Shown here piece after piece: positions 11,921 through 25,480 of a DNA stretch of 64,000 bases. The notes below the pieces were generated by a model. It ran no database searches. It had not been told where the DNA came from and was given only the letters and a program-made list of their open reading frames with translations. Origin of the DNA: Linyphia triangularis (taxonomy: Eukaryota > Arthropoda > Arachnida > Araneae > Linyphiidae); the NCBI GenBank assembly GCA_963978545.1, contig OZ021723.1, positions 48,314,569 through 48,378,568 on the forward strand, in the 5' to 3' direction. Position 1 is the first letter of the stretch. Each line of letters starts with the position of its first letter. The position numbers and the translations under genes are program-made.

Positions 11921-12739
11921 TTTGTTGGAAATCTCAGAAAAGAGTTGACAAGAGTATAATGAAATCTTTAAATTGTAGGACATTATTTTCGATACTACTG
12001 ATCCGGGAAGGAAAACACAACAGATGCAATTTGAAGGATATATTCAACTTCTCGAAACGTATAATATAAATGTCGTATAAGCTTTGAATATATTTAAGTA
12101 AGTCTTTGAATAAAAAAAGCAATAGAAAATTATTATTTTTATTTTTTATGACATTAGTTAAAATTAAAATCATAAAAGTTGTTTTTTACTTTTTGAGCAT
12201 ACTATTCATAAAATATGTAAAATACAAATTATTATATTAATAGAAATATATTTCATACATAAATAACAGCTTAATATGCCTGAAATTATGTAGATTTAGA
12301 AGGTACCACTCTATCAATTTTATATGAAATTTTCCTCTAATATTAAAACTTGTTATAAATAGCCTATATTTTTTATGCAATACCAATGTAGGAAATTAAA
12401 AATAAAAAATCTAATAACTTTCAAAGCGTAATTTATATTTATTTGAAAAATGGTCCTGAATATAACGTGAGTCAAAAAGAAAGTGTTTCTGTAATTCTTT
12501 GGAATATTTTTTTTTATTCAGAACCAAACAAAATTCTCTTATGTTCCCCAATTTCTCTGTGATATTTAATTATATCAAGTATAATCAATTTTATTAAAAT
12601 CCATTTCAAGATAATATATATATATATATATTGTCATTTTGAAAGTCATTTTTCAGGGATTTTTAAATTGTCATAATGATAATAATTGTCACATAATTGT
12701 CAAATAATTAATTAAGAACATTGAAGTCAATAAATGTAG

Positions 12740-12765
12740 TTTTTTTTTTTTTTTTTTTTTTTTTT
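12740..12765. repeat. poly(T) tract, 26 nt
   Basis: Uninterrupted T on the plus strand. Confidence 0.9.
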
Positions 12766-14952
12766 AAATATTTATTTTCTATTTTAAGTAGTTTTTACAT
12801 TTTGTACATAATAATAAAAAATAATTAAGTTTTCCTTCATAAAAATCATACTTAATATCTACATAGTTTTTATGAGTAATAATCAAGTATAGTGAAGAAA
12901 AAATGCCACCTTTTTTTTTTCTTTCTTTTTTTAAATTCTTATCCGAAGTGGCTACAGATTACAGATTCATTACCTCTCAGATACAGAATTTAATTAAAAT
13001 CAGAAAATATATTTTGTTTTATTCCTGAAAATTAACTGAAAAGTTATTTTATATTTAAAGTAATGCTATCCGATAAATTTAAAATAAAATATATATTTTA
13101 TCGGCCGAGTATTGATTTGGTTTTTTTTATAAACACACTAAAAATATCTGAAATCGTACTTGAAATATTGCTTCGTATATTGCTTTGCCTTGAAATTCCT
13201 AAAATTTAAGAAAAAAAGTAAGTTTTTAGCGACTTTTATCGAAAATATATTTTCAAAACAAATATTAAACTCTCAAAATCTGCAAAACATGAAAGAAATT
13301 AAATTTCCTCGACTTTTTTTAATACTTATAGTGTCAACATCTAAATTACTTCACTGTAAATATCTCAAAAATAATTTATTTTCTGTTCTTTGAAGTCAAT
13401 TTCTAAATGTGCATGAGGATTACAAACAGCAAAGTCAGATATCAAATTTCTTACATCTTACATTGACTAGGATTTAAAGCATTTAAATAACTTTGCCGTT
13501 TCATTACTTTAATATAAGATCATGTATTTTATTTCTAATATACTCAATTTTCAAAGCTTGAAAAGCTTCAGTTACTCATAGTTTAGCTGTTTGGTTGTAA
13601 CATTGACATTCTTCTTTGTTTTTTCAACCTTTTATTATAGTCAGTTTCTTCACTGATACTCAACGACACCAAAAATTCTTATTCTATAAATTTTTCTTTT
13701 CTCCGCCTTTAATTAAATTGTGTTTTTAACAGTTAGGTGCCTTATAAGTGGAATCTTCGTAAGTATTGTTGAATAAAAAAAATTGAAATAACAATACAAA
13801 TTGTTTCTCTGAATAACACATTCAGTATTATCACAATTATATTTAATTTTAATTATAAAACAAAGTATGGATCGTTCTTCTTTCTGAAGAGTTCACTAAA
13901 CATTTCCGCATTTCAAGTCCCGGCAGCTACAAGATTTACACTGTTTGCAATTCTGAGTTTAACATCCCAGTATCTATAGAACGATAAGTTCTTTTCTAGC
14001 ATAATAATGAGTGAATCAGCAACTAATTTACGGTAAATGTGAAACTATTTTAATTTGATCCTTGTTAAAACTTACTTGTTGCAAATTTATTTGAATGAAT
14101 CTAAGGAATCATTTAATAAAATTTAAAAAATATTTGCACATCAATGCATGAATACATCATGGAGCGTGATTGAGAGTGCGATGTCAAAAATGTTTCAAAA
14201 AGTTATCATTCGACAAGTGACACTTCGAAGTGGCAGAAATAGGCAGACGAAACTTTTCAAACTAAACTAAACTAAATAATTCTTAAATTAAAATAAATAT
14301 TTAAAATCACTTTGAAATTATCACACAATAGTTTTCGATATTAAAGATTAGTTTCTCGCAGAATGTGCATTTTTCCGATGGTTTAGATTTAGTTATTATA
14401 TAGAGGTCTATCTTATTAAACCATATCAAAATCAAGAAAGTTAAAAAAATCTATTGAAGAAACATCAAAACAATTAAAGTGAAGTTATAAATATATAAGT
14501 AGTTAAAAATCCATTGCCCACACACACAACTTCAACGCAATGCTTCATGAAAGCATGCGCAATACAATCTTAAAAATATAATAAAAATTAATTACCAAAG
14601 TCAGACTTTTTATAGCAAAAAAAAAAAAAAAAGATATTAAATTACGATATCTTAAAAATATTAAAATTTGAAATTTGAAACCCCCAGACTGAGTTTCTTT
14701 GTCAGGGGGCTTGAACCCAGTAGGGATTTCAATGGATGCATTTCTGAAATACGATTGATATAATATATCAATGGCATTCAAGCCCCTACGCATCCAGCCG
14801 GATAGACAAGAAGTCAAAAATATTCACAAATACTATAATGAAACATACCATGAAAACCAAATTTAACATAATCGCTGTCTTTATGTTGTAATTAAACCAC
14901 ATATGTTTAAGCAACTCGTAAAGCATAGCATGCTTTGTAGATAAATATATAT

Positions 14953-14993
14953 ATATAATTAGGAGGTGTTAACAAAACACCTTCTAATTATAT
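14953..14993. repeat. short hairpin, 18-bp arms and 5-nt loop
   Basis: Left arm ATATAATTAGGAGGTGTT and right arm AACACCTTCTAATTATAT pair at 17 of 18 positions (the odd pair would be G-U in RNA), with loop AACAA. The stem is longer than chance would readily give, but the arms are too short and the flanks too plain to call a miRNA precursor or terminator. Confidence 0.55.
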
Positions 14994-15740
14994 TTAAAAG
15001 AACCTAACGAAACACATTACCACAGGATTTATTCTTTCACTTTCCTCCTCTGCTATGTAGGAAATTAATTAACTCATTCAAAACACATTCCAGTTTCTCA
15101 ATACGAAAAACTGAGAACTTGCAAATGACATTTGCAAAATTTAAGGTATTAGAATATATTATCACTTTTGTTTAAATTAGGAAAAGTTTTTATTTGCCCA
15201 AACCACTATATTGTACTTCTAATATTGACAGAAGCATTCTAATTATAAAATAAAGTAAACTTTTTTTTATAAGAAACCTGTTCCATAATCTAAAAGTAGT
15301 GCAAAGCTGGGTATTTAAGGTACGTTGTATATTCGTATTTAATATGTCTATAACCAAAACCCTTCATCTCTTATTTTTTAGATAATAATATTTTCTAATT
15401 TCGGAATAGATTGTATTTAAAATCATTATTTAAATAAAAACACGTAACTAAAATACACGTTATAAAATTATATTAAATTTTATTGAAGGTTACTTAAAGA
15501 TATTACGAACAATTATTCGTTATATAAAAACAGTTTTGATTATTTTAAACCATTTAGTGTTATTTTAGTATTTTCAGGTTAAGTTGCAAATGACGTAACA
15601 ATTCTTTGCAGATGACGATTATCTAAACTATTACTTTAATTAGTTAAAATAAACGTATCTAAAAATAAACTCAAACAGACTATGAACTTTTTGAATACTT
15701 GCTTAAAACACTCTAAGAGAATATTTTACAATAGATGCAA

Positions 15741-15742
<2 letters not shown>

Positions 15743-15772
<30 letters not shown>
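15743..15772. repeat. poly(T) tract, 30 nt
   Basis: Uninterrupted T on the plus strand. Confidence 0.9.
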
Positions 15773-15776
<4 letters not shown>

Positions 15777-17755
15777 AATAATGGCATTTTTATAAGCATT
15801 TGATTCATCAATTATTATTAAGAATGTTTTAAGATATCAAGGCCAGATTTCATTTGAAGCAAGATAGATGGCCTTAATGTATATACACAAAAAGTAGTAA
15901 ACATTTAAAGTCAATTAGTTCCAATTATTGTCTACCAAAAATGACCTCGGAACTTGAATGTCATCATTAGTCATTTTAAATTTAGTTCTCTAGACCACAT
16001 TTTAAATAATAAATAAAAATAACACATTCAGTCATATCACTTTTCCTAAATGTAAATAGGCTACCATTTTACGCTTGTTCTAGTATAATATCTCATTTTT
16101 ATTCAAAGTGATGACTGTGTTATATTTTAATATGATACCAACTAAAAAATTTTGTTCATACTGGAAATAACATGCACATAAAACTTGAAAAATTTGAGAA
16201 AAATTATTTATTAAAAAAAATTACATAAACATTATATGTGATGTAATGTTACGATAAAATCTTTGATTATTTCATAAGGAAGTCCTTAAAGATGACATCA
16301 TTTTCAGGAGATTTATTTCTCATTATCACAATCACTAAATAATTATAAGGAAAAAAAAATCGAAATTCCAACAAACTACGAACTGGCATGGTTGTGAGAT
16401 GTCAAAAAATTTGGAGTGCTTTGGTTTTGTAGCCATGCATAAAAATTATTTTAAGTTAAAAAAAAATGTAAATCATTATAAAATGCATGTCTAATTATTT
16501 TAATAAAATAACATAATTCTACTCTCCTAATCAGTGAGAATTTTAGATGTTAAATGAATATAGTTTCATTAGTTGTATGCATATTATATCCTTTATTAAA
16601 TCCATCTAAGTTGATATTTTTTGTTAATTAAGTATTATCTGATTTTAATTTCCTGACAGTGCCTTTATCGTAACTTAGCTTCTAATTTTATAACTGTTAA
16701 ATAATATTCAGAAAGGTTACATATTTTATTAAAGGTTAATATGTTTTTATAATTTAACATAGTTTAACAATACCCTTAATTAAATTAAAGTATTTCACTC
16801 ACTGTTTGATCATTCATGTTAATTTAAAAAGAACGCACTTTTTTTTGCTAGTCTCCCTAAATTATTTAAGAAATTTATTTCAGTTGTTTGAGCACCGGAA
16901 GGGGTGTATTAAATTTATAGAGAAATTGCATTTATAAATTAATGTAAATTTAATCGCTAATTTTCCTTATTTTGAGATAAGATAAAACTTTTTTTTTTTT
17001 TTTAATAATTCAATTTCAATAAATATTAGTTTATTTTTCATGAATGGTAGTTTTGTGACCATAGATTTGATATTTCGAGAAATCAACATTCATCTTTAAA
17101 AAATGATGAAAAATTAGGTCTGTGTAATTTTCATTAACGTAGAAAGTAATTCAATTTTATATTCGTCTCCATGATTTATATATTCAGTGTCTTTTAGTAG
17201 AACAATAGAATGTGTATCTTCAAATAATTGATATTTTAATAGATATAATAAAAAAAAAATTCTCCTAACTTTAGACTGTTTATAAAACTCTAAATTCAGT
17301 TAGAGTTAATATAACTTTCATATTTTATATTTTTTGAAAACAGAATGCCTTTTTGATAGTTTTAGAATCCACTTCATATTTATGTGTTAATACAAATAAG
17401 AATTTTTCTTCTTTTAGATCTGTAACCTATACTTATTTCGTGATTGTTTTTTTACAAGGCTTAAATTGCTTAAATTCAATAATTCAAATTAGTTCAAGTA
17501 AACATAAAGAAAATAATGTTATCATTAAAATTCTTTTTCCATTATTTGAATATTTATTTGAACATAAATGCTTTTAATTAGCTTACAAATTTGGAAGATT
17601 AGAGAACAAACCTTTCCTATAACAAAATTCAATTTTTTAGAGTTATAAATCAATAAAATTCCAAAAGATACCCCACCTTTCATCTTTTTTATAGCTGAAT
17701 ACAATGAAAGATCAATAAGAAAGTAAAAGAACTTCCAGAAGTTTTGAATTTAAGT

Positions 17756-17760
<5 letters not shown>

Positions 17761-17824
<64 letters not shown>
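17761..17824. repeat. (TA)32 microsatellite
   Basis: Sixty-four bases of perfect TA dinucleotide repeat, followed directly by ATGTTGCTGGGGGGC. Confidence 0.95.
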
Positions 17825-17826
<2 letters not shown>

Positions 17827-20287
17827 GTTGCTGGGGGGCAAGTAAGTTTGCATGGTTTACCGTGGTTCACATATTTTTTTTAGTTGAATAGAAAATCAAT
17901 AAGCTTCCTAATTTGTGAAATTACATTTGATTTTTTTTTTGTCTACTTGTTTGGATTACACATAATTTTGATGTAAAAATGCATATTACGCAACATTTTC
18001 TCATTTCGATTGTAGAGCATTGGCACATAACTTTGTTTTTGCAGATTTTCAACACATTTTATGCCCTACTTAAAGCATTCAAGGAAATCTGAGCAAAGGA
18101 TTGCAAAAATGAAGAAACTTACTTGATTAATAACATTTTTATTAATCCTGAAGTTCATAAAAAGACTATAAAGGTTGCACAAGACTTTCGTTAAAAATTT
18201 CCCTTTTGTCATATCGGCATGGTATTCCGGAGTGATTATCAATCAATGAGAGAAAAATGTCTCACGATATTTTGTTTTGAACATTATCCTTAATGAATTA
18301 AATTATGTCAAGGGATAATTTAAATTAAAGTATTATTAATAACTCTTTTAAATGTGTATTTTACAAAAAATAAATAATTAATTCAAAGATATAGCATAAG
18401 TAAAATAAGAATTTGAAATTTTATAATTTTTTGTACTATGTATTATAACAGTTTTCCATAGAACTTCTTAGAATTACTACAGAATCAAGTTTCTAGTCGT
18501 ATTTTAAATTACTACGGGTTGGTACTAATCGTCAAATTTTATATTGCAAGCATTAATTAATTTCAACCGGCTATTTTTCTCAACGCATTTTTTACTTTAT
18601 CTTCTACACTACAAAGTAGTGGAAAGGCTATGCAAAGCCTCTATCCGTCTGCCTTTTTGTTATTAACATTCCCAACTTCATTAACACGAGATAGATATCA
18701 CGTAAAAAGACAAGTGAAGATGAGTTTTACACCTCCAGTATAGTTCCAACTAGAAGTACCAGAAATTTATAGAACGCCTAATCAACAACGAATACAAACA
18801 TTTGTTGGATATCAAATTGTAAGTCTCGAAAATATATGTTGAAATTTAATCAGAATTGAAAATCATGACCAGAACAGTGCTATTCTGAAGTCAAATTTAT
18901 AGAAACACATTCTTAAATCAAACTTATGGTAAATTCGTGTCCTGCTTTCATATCAAAAATAAATTAGTGTGACATATTTTGATTGTCATGCTTTATTCTA
19001 CTAATTAATATGAGCAAATTAATAATATTCTTACTAAATACCACCAAAATTGTTAAAGACGAGCTTATAATAAGTAAATTCTCATGCAGTACAAGTCAGT
19101 GATAAATATTTATTAAATAACCACCCTATCCATACAGGTTATAAATTGGTTGCTTTAATCTGATGTTTCAAAATTGAAGTAGAAGTAACCTTTTGTGAGA
19201 GTCACAAAACAACTTATTTTATGCAGAATTTGTTGGCCTTAAGTGTCAGGATATCATAGTTTTAATAATAATCTTAAAGATCTTATATGTTGTTTCAAAT
19301 CAGGGAAATATTAGCCCTTTTAAACTTCTGGGAGTATTTATCCTAACATTCAGTATTTGTTGGTTCTATGTTGCAAATAAGTTGATCGGTAATATTGTTG
19401 CTTTTATTTTTATTGCAAATATTAAAAATATTTTCGTAGTGTGTGAATTAGAACTGATAAAAAATGAAATTTGACTTTGGCTGTATGAGTTAATCTACTA
19501 TATTATTCACAATAAACTAAATTAAGAAGTCATGTTGATGGGATATTTGTTGGAAATTGACATTCAACATTTCTTTTGAGTAATTTTGCTTCAAATCTTG
19601 ACGAGAAAATCAAAATAGGAAAATAAAACAGGATAAAAAGATGGCAAAATATCCTCACTCTTAGTTTTGTTAAAACACCTATAAGGGTACGTCCATTTGT
19701 TGCGTAATACATTTGAGGCATCGTGCAAACAGTAAAATCGTTATCACATTTAAGAAAATTTAATAATTAAGAAACCTCGCCCACGATACAAAAAGAAATG
19801 TCAACTTCATTAAACGGACAAAACATTTCAATTATGTTCTTACTAGAAATTTTCCTTGTATGACTCATGCTACATTTAAATAATATACAGATTAATTAAA
19901 TAAAAACTCAGAAAATGATTATTATAGTTTAAATCAGAAGGTCTACTAGTTCATTAGTTAAATTATTAATTTCATTATGCTAATTCTAATACTGCACATA
20001 CAATAAGGAGATAAGAATAGTGAACGTTTGCTTTCATTGACAAACTAAAAAAAAATTTCACCAAGCCCTTCATATCGAAAATTTTATCAAGACTATCTGC
20101 CACATGATTCTTTATCTCATATCCTTAAAACAACTGTCCCGTCACATGATTCTCTCTAGAGGAATTGCCACTCTGATTGTCAAAGTCAAAGAAAACGACC
20201 TTACACCAATCAATAACAATTAAGACAAGAAAGTGCCTTCCCCCAGAACCACAGTCACCAATTGTTCCTTCGCAGTAACAAACTCTG

Positions 20288-20299
20288 CATTTGCAAATG
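20288..20299. promoter_or_regulatory. CATTTGCAAATG palindrome
   Basis: A 12-bp perfect palindrome containing ATTTGCAAAT, resembling overlapping octamer/POU or C/EBP-type sites. It lies ~700 bp upstream of the proposed start codon. Binding is inferred from the motif only. Confidence 0.25.
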
Positions 20300-20452
20300 A
20301 AAGCACCGCTCATTGTTCGCCAGGATGAAAAGCAACCTTGATTCGGACCCCAGCTCTCAACATCCACACCCACCACACGTTTTATTTTTCAATCCAACCA
20401 CTTACTTTCTTTATTATTATTATTTTTTCACTTCATTAGGGGAATATTTTTT

Positions 20453-20471
20453 TTCTCTCTCTCTCTCTCTT
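20453..20471. promoter_or_regulatory. (CT)n / GAGA-type repeat in the promoter region
   Basis: Eight to nine CT dinucleotides. On the minus strand this is GAGAGAG, the element bound by GAGA factor (Trithorax-like) in arthropods, where it often marks open promoters. It lies about 510 bp upstream of the proposed ATG, next to the CpG-dense stretch. Confidence 0.35.
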
Positions 20472-20982
20472 CCATCTTTTTCTCTTGCCGTGCAAACCCC
20501 GAAACTCATGACGTAATGCCGAGCGGAAACCGGTTGTGACCACTCTCTCCATCCACTGATGAAAAACCAGGGGCGGAAGAGGGAGGGTGGGGAACAGAAA
20601 AGCTGTTATCCATGGCGGGGTGACGACGAAAGAGTTACACTGCAAATCCACACACTATCTCTTTCCATGCTGTTATAGTCGTTGAACAGTTCTCTCCGAG
20701 GCATAACCACCAGCGGATCTGGGACACACTTCCAAACGGCGGTCCAGTGTCCAAACTCCGATCACCAGTGCCTTGTTTACCTCATCCTCGGGCTTTGAAA
20801 GGGTGGACTGCATATTCCAATACCAAATGGAATCTTTCACTAGTGTTACGTGAAGTTCCCCATTTTGCCCCGTGGGATAATAAACTAAATTAAAAGTTCA
20901 AAAGTTCTAGAAGACCACTTCCGCTGACATCCATTGAATTATTAGTTAGTAACTGGACTTTTCTTCCTGCTTGAGACACAAG

Positions 20983-20998
20983 ATGCCGACCGGAACAG
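20983..20998 (+). CDS. Patched-related (PTCHD/Ptr-type) protein, proposed first coding exon
   Basis: ATG at 20983 in a favourable context (A at -3) is followed by CCG ACC GGA ACA G and a consensus donor CAG|GTAAGC. The 16 coding nt give MPTGT plus one base, phase 1. The exon at 38251 begins CG CCA GAG in the frame that completes a codon with one upstream base, so the junction reads GCG (Ala) and the N-terminus becomes MPTGTAPETNKPHKHT-MKCDC. Evidence for linking the two is phase agreement, same strand, the CpG-rich promoter-like upstream DNA, and the need for an upstream exon since exon 2 has a strong acceptor. Phase agreement alone has a one-in-three chance, and translation could instead begin at the Met at 38283. 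Confidence 0.5.
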
Positions 20999-23902
20999 GT
21001 AAGCTGTTTACTTCCTACATGAAATTGTTCTCTTTTTTTTTTCACTTACTTTCTTGCTGATATGGCTTGTTTGATTGCTTTTTTATTCACCCATATTCGC
21101 TGGGCTACTTACGACCGGATACTCTGCTGTTTCGATGCGTGTTTGCAGGCAGCGGATTCTGAGTATCGCTTTGTTATTGTCTACTTAACCAGATGGAATA
21201 GGAATTATTGATCTTCCCAAGCGTTTGTTTGTGTTTATGGCATGGGGACGCAACGCGCATTGACCAACCAAAAATTTGCGTGACTCTCACTTTTTTGTTT
21301 TTTTTGTTTTCTTGATCTCATTGGTTGACGTCAACTGAAAGGACAATTCGATTTCACACTGAATGTTTTGCTCACCAGACCCACGTTTTCAAGTTGGATA
21401 CGCAGTTTGGTAAAAATCTCTAATTTGAACCATGTACAGCTTTAAAAGAAGACTTGATAAGGAAGAATTATCTACTAATGCCTTTTGGATAACAGTATTT
21501 GCTCCTTGTAATATGGAATAGGTTATGACTTGGTATAAAATGTGGTCTCATCAGTTACAGAAATATGTGGAAGGTAAGCCATTTCATTTCCTCGCCCATG
21601 ATAAAACGGCAAGTTCTTAACTAACACCTGACAAATTCCCAGAAATCTATTTATCACTATAATTTAAAAGAGACTAGTTTAAAATAAGACACTTCTTTGG
21701 CACTTTTTGCATAATTGGGCATCTAGCTTATGCTTGGTTACTGCTTGTTAAAATAATAACTATTTAAATTTGAAATTTTTTAACTATTGATATCTTCTAC
21801 AAAATTTTATCAATACGAAATAATTTTTTTCGTCGTGCCTTTGAGAAATGTCTGTTAAACTATTCCCCCATAAAATACTTTGTGAAAAGAAAATGCTTAC
21901 TTCTTCATATATTTATTTTTAAATTGTAAATGACTTTGATGCATTATAATAATTACTAAATGATCCAGTTAGAGACCATTGAATTTGAATCTACTTAACA
22001 CCGGATATCGAGTTTTTTATTTATATCGATAGTCAGTACAAATGACATAATAAAACTGTAAATATCTAATATATTTATATACAAATAATAATTTCTTGTC
22101 ACTTATGAGTATAGCAGATAAAAAAATAGAGTTTTTAAATTAAAATATTTATAAATTTCAGGGATTTTAATAAATAGTACCAAACTCACTTTTTACTAAA
22201 TGCTCCTGTAAACTCATTAGCATCAATTTTTTAATCTCATATTGCTCCGACGTTTCTTCCGGGTATTTTGCTAACAAAGATCACGATTAAACGTAGGGTC
22301 AAGAGAGTAGATTTGGAAGAGATGTCTATGTTATATTGTATTTCAAATACAATGAACACTGAACAATAAAATCTCTTACGATCTCGAATAAATACAAACG
22401 GTTTCAATGATTTAAAAATGATTTGGCTTCGGGCACGTGTTTTATAATGTCTTTTGGATTAGGGGTCGAGAGGATTTAGAAAATGTCATTCGATGATGTT
22501 TTGTCTAAAATGAGTACACTCCAATTTTTTATGAACTGAAATGAAGCTCTTTATCCTTTTAAATCTGGAGATGAAACAGAAAAATCCCTTGCTAAATGTA
22601 TGAGTTTGAAAGATTAATATGCCTAATATAAGTAGTTAAATACTTTATATAATAATAATAATTATATAAAGTTTACACATTTCTCAAATGTCAATGCTAT
22701 CTTGCATTTTTAATTTTGTTGTGCTTAGATAATATTTACTAGTGGGTCGATGAGCAAATCTGCGCATTTAAAATAGCTTTGAGGATTTACTTTTTTGGTA
22801 GTTCTTAAATATTTTATGCATTGCTGAGTTTTCTTAGAGCTCCTCAACTTGTCTAAATCATTGTTTTCTCTTTTCTACAGTTCTGCTACCTATAATTCCC
22901 AATGTTTTTTTTTGTTTTTTTTGTTTTGTTTTTTCTTTCTTTCTTTCTTTCTTTTGATTTTTAAACTTCGATTTTCAAACAAATAACACATTGTGCAACT
23001 GTAAATAAATTATTCGTCAGAAGAGAAGTTCTTAGCTTTTAAATTGGCACTTCACTTATCAAATTTGGTTTTGTATAAAGGCAAAAAAGAGATCGTTCCA
23101 AAATTACACCATCAAGAAATAATATTTAGGAATTATATTTTTAAAAAAAGTTGTACTAAAATTTCGAAGATAAAATTTGTAAGGACTTAAAAATGCGTAG
23201 TTTTGATAAAAGTTTGATAGATTTTAATATGAAATTATCAAAGAGTTATAATGACATAGATTCAAGATGGGATACAATTGTAGATAACTGACTGGTAAGC
23301 AAAACCGATAAAGAAATATAAGTTTTATACTTAGTTTTTTTATACTAAAGAAGTGAGATTTGATCATTGTGATTGACCGTCTTATATTTCAGGCACATGA
23401 AACATTTTCAGGTTATTAATTTCGTGTTTACTACTGTTTATTAAAATTTAAATTCTTCTCTTTAAAATGATGCCTCATTTGTAATTATATTTTATTTAAC
23501 AGTATATTTAATAATATTTTGAAGTAAAAAAAATGTAGATATTTAATTCATGTTTTTTTAACTTCAAAGCCGAATTTCTCGAAACGCCGTTTTTTCATGT
23601 TTGGGGGCACATAGCTTAAAATCTATTTGACATAAACACTTTAATAAATACTTTTTTTATATATACATGTTTCTCTAATGTATTTAAGTACTTTAACGCG
23701 TAAGTAGCATGCTTTAAAAGAAAATCATAATTATTTTAATTTAAAAAAAAAAAATCTTGTGTTAAAGTTTTCAAAAGTATCCGTATCCAAATATTATACT
23801 GTGTAAGTTTCATAAGGATTGAAGAATCCGTTATTAAATGAGATGCCCCCAAAGTTGTTGAATTTAACCTGTGATCCAATGGAGGTTTAACTTTTTGAAT
23901 CC

Positions 23903-24078
23903 GCCTACCAAATGGTATAGTGGTTAGCGTGTTAGCTTCTAGACCACGAGGATGCAGGCTCGAGTCCTGTGTAGGGCATGGGTGCTTGTATGTTGGCTTG
24001 ACAAATGACGAATATTTCGGCGCATTATAGCCCTCGTGTTGCTGATGGCGCCAGATAATCTGAAAACAACCAACCAAC
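23903..24078 (+). mobile_element. tRNA-derived SINE, copy 3
   Basis: Same family as copies 1 and 2, with start GCCTACCAAATGG, TATAGTGGTTAGCG, B-box-like GGCTCGAGTCC, body, and 3' end CAGATAATCTGAAAACAACC plus CCAA repeats. A perfect 12-bp target-site duplication flanks it (CTTTTTGAATCC at 23891-23902 and 24079-24090). The head is the most diverged of the three and the body has a short deletion around 23985, where copies 1 and 2 read TTGTAAATGTATG. Confidence 0.93.
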
Positions 24079-24170
24079 CTTTTTGAATCCACTTTGAATG
24101 CTTTGAGTCCCTGACGAAGTGCAACCTTTTACCGATAAATATTAAATTCTATAAACAGAATATACCCTAT

Positions 24171-24320
24171 TCTGTAGTATAATATAAATATAAATTAGCT
24201 ACTCTGAAGTGTAATATAAATTAATTCTGTAGTATAATATAAATATAAATTAGCTATTCTGAAGTGTAATATAAATTAATTATGTAGTATAATATAAATA
24301 TAAATTAGCTATTATTCTAT
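24171..24320. repeat. 55-bp tandem repeat, ~2.7 copies
   Basis: TCTGTAGTATAATATAAATA recurs at 24171 and 24226 and as TATGTAGTATAATATAAATA at 24281, period 55. It trails into degenerate ATTAGCTAGTATTCTGTTAT-type repeats to about 24,375. It begins 80 bp after the SINE copy 3 duplication. Confidence 0.85.
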
Positions 24321-25070
24321 TATAACTATCAATTAGCTAGTATTCTGTTATATTTATAAATTAGCTAGTATTCCGTTATAGCAATAAATTAAATATTAAT
24401 GTTACTTTACGGATTAATTTAAGCTCTTGATTTGAAGAATAAGGAAGTATAAATTTTTTTCTAAAATAAGACTATATTATTTGAAACGTTTTTAATTGAT
24501 TTGCTCATAACATTTTTAGTACAGCTACCTCGACATTTCTGCAGTATCTACCTACTTAAACCAAAAAACTGGGTTGAAACCGTTTGCTAAAGAGAAATCT
24601 TTCGATGCGCCTCAGGACAAGCAACAAGTTTGTTTCATCAGTAAAACTTTAGCCATGATTTCAACTTCCGTTTCCAAACTGTATGTTTTATCCGGATTAA
24701 ACCGCATTTCTTGAGATGATAACACTAGTGAGAAGAAACATAAAGGTGTAATTATTTACTAATGTGTTTTACTCAGATAGGATATCCATCCAATAAATAT
24801 GGACATATATATAAAATGAGGGACTGAAAAGAAAAGAGATCTAAGTGACTTTCTGTAACTTTCGAGAAAATACTCTTTAAAGTTTCTTATTTATATTTAA
24901 TTCTATGAAAATCAGTGATATCTTCATTCCAGAGGTTAGTATTTCAACAACCAATAATATCCATACAAATTTAATATAAATATAAAAAAAAAATTTAAGT
25001 GTATTTTCTCAAAAGTTAAGAAAAGTCAAGTCCTCAAACATATTGAATATAATTGTTATTTGTAAGAAGT

Positions 25071-25480
25071 ATTTGAAACGATGAATTTAAAATATTAATG
25101 TTATTGAAATTTATAGCTACAAATTATTATTTTTAATTTTATAAAAATTAAATATTTTGATAAAAATGAAATATTATTAATTTTTTCTACATTTTTTTTA
25201 GCTTAATGCAAGGTAAAAACATCCTTATATTATTTATATTCTATAGAATTTTGTTTCTATTCTAAACCTATGACCTTTTGTTTCTATTCTAAACCTATTT
25301 GAAACGATGAATTTAAAATATTAATGTTATTGAAATTCATCGCTATAAATTATTATTTTTAATTTTATAAAAATTAAATATTTTGATAAAAATGAAATAT
25401 TATAAATTTTTTCTACATTTTTTTTAGCTTAATACAAGGTAAAAACATCCTTATATTGTTTATATTCTATAGAATTTTGT
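25071..25480. repeat. 226-bp tandem duplication
   Basis: The block starting ATTTGAAACGATGAATTTAA at 25071 recurs at 25297 with few substitutions through to ATAGAATTTTGT (ending 25254 and 25480). The spacer between them holds a 23-bp duplication of TTTTGTTTCTATTCTAAACC. A recent segmental duplication of AT-rich DNA without coding potential. Confidence 0.9.

Larger units (their letters stand above)
9840..20100. other. AT-rich DNA upstream of the gene, repeats only
   Basis: No further coding exon is recognisable. Listed separately are a G-run (10445), an AAT microsatellite, a G+C-richer island (11430-11920), poly-T tracts, a hairpin (14953) and a long TA repeat (17761). If the exon at 9770 belongs to the gene at 20,983-39,276, this stretch is intronic. 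Confidence 0.45.
20100..20982 (+). promoter_or_regulatory. putative promoter and 5' UTR of the Patched-related gene
   Basis: This is the most G+C- and CpG-rich non-coding stretch in the window, especially about 20,516-20,790, and it runs straight into the proposed first coding exon at 20983. It contains a (CT)n repeat (GAGA-type on the other strand) and a 12-bp palindrome. I see no convincing TATA box at a placeable distance, so the start of transcription is not fixed. If it lies well upstream, several short upstream ATG frames (near 20517, 20611, 20668 and 20826) would be in the leader. Open frames on both strands here (for example 20125-20376 minus) are composition artefacts. Confidence 0.5.

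Noticed and set aside
11465..12069. Two adjacent plus-strand open frames (98 and 94 codons)
   Set aside because: Non-ATG starts, no recognisable domain, no splice sites joining them, and composition explained by a G+C-richer island.
14545..14817. Possible tRNA-like or SINE fragment on the minus strand (GGGTTCAAGCCCC) and its open frame
   Set aside because: A B-box-like motif and a CCCCC/GGGGG mini-stem are present, but there is no A box at the right spacing, no shared body with the SINE family and no target duplication.
18600..18800. Possible old LINE or SINE fragment (AAAGCCTCTATCCGTCTGCC region)
   Set aside because: It looks repeat-like and faintly resembles a phrase near 36,530, but the match is too short to support a family.
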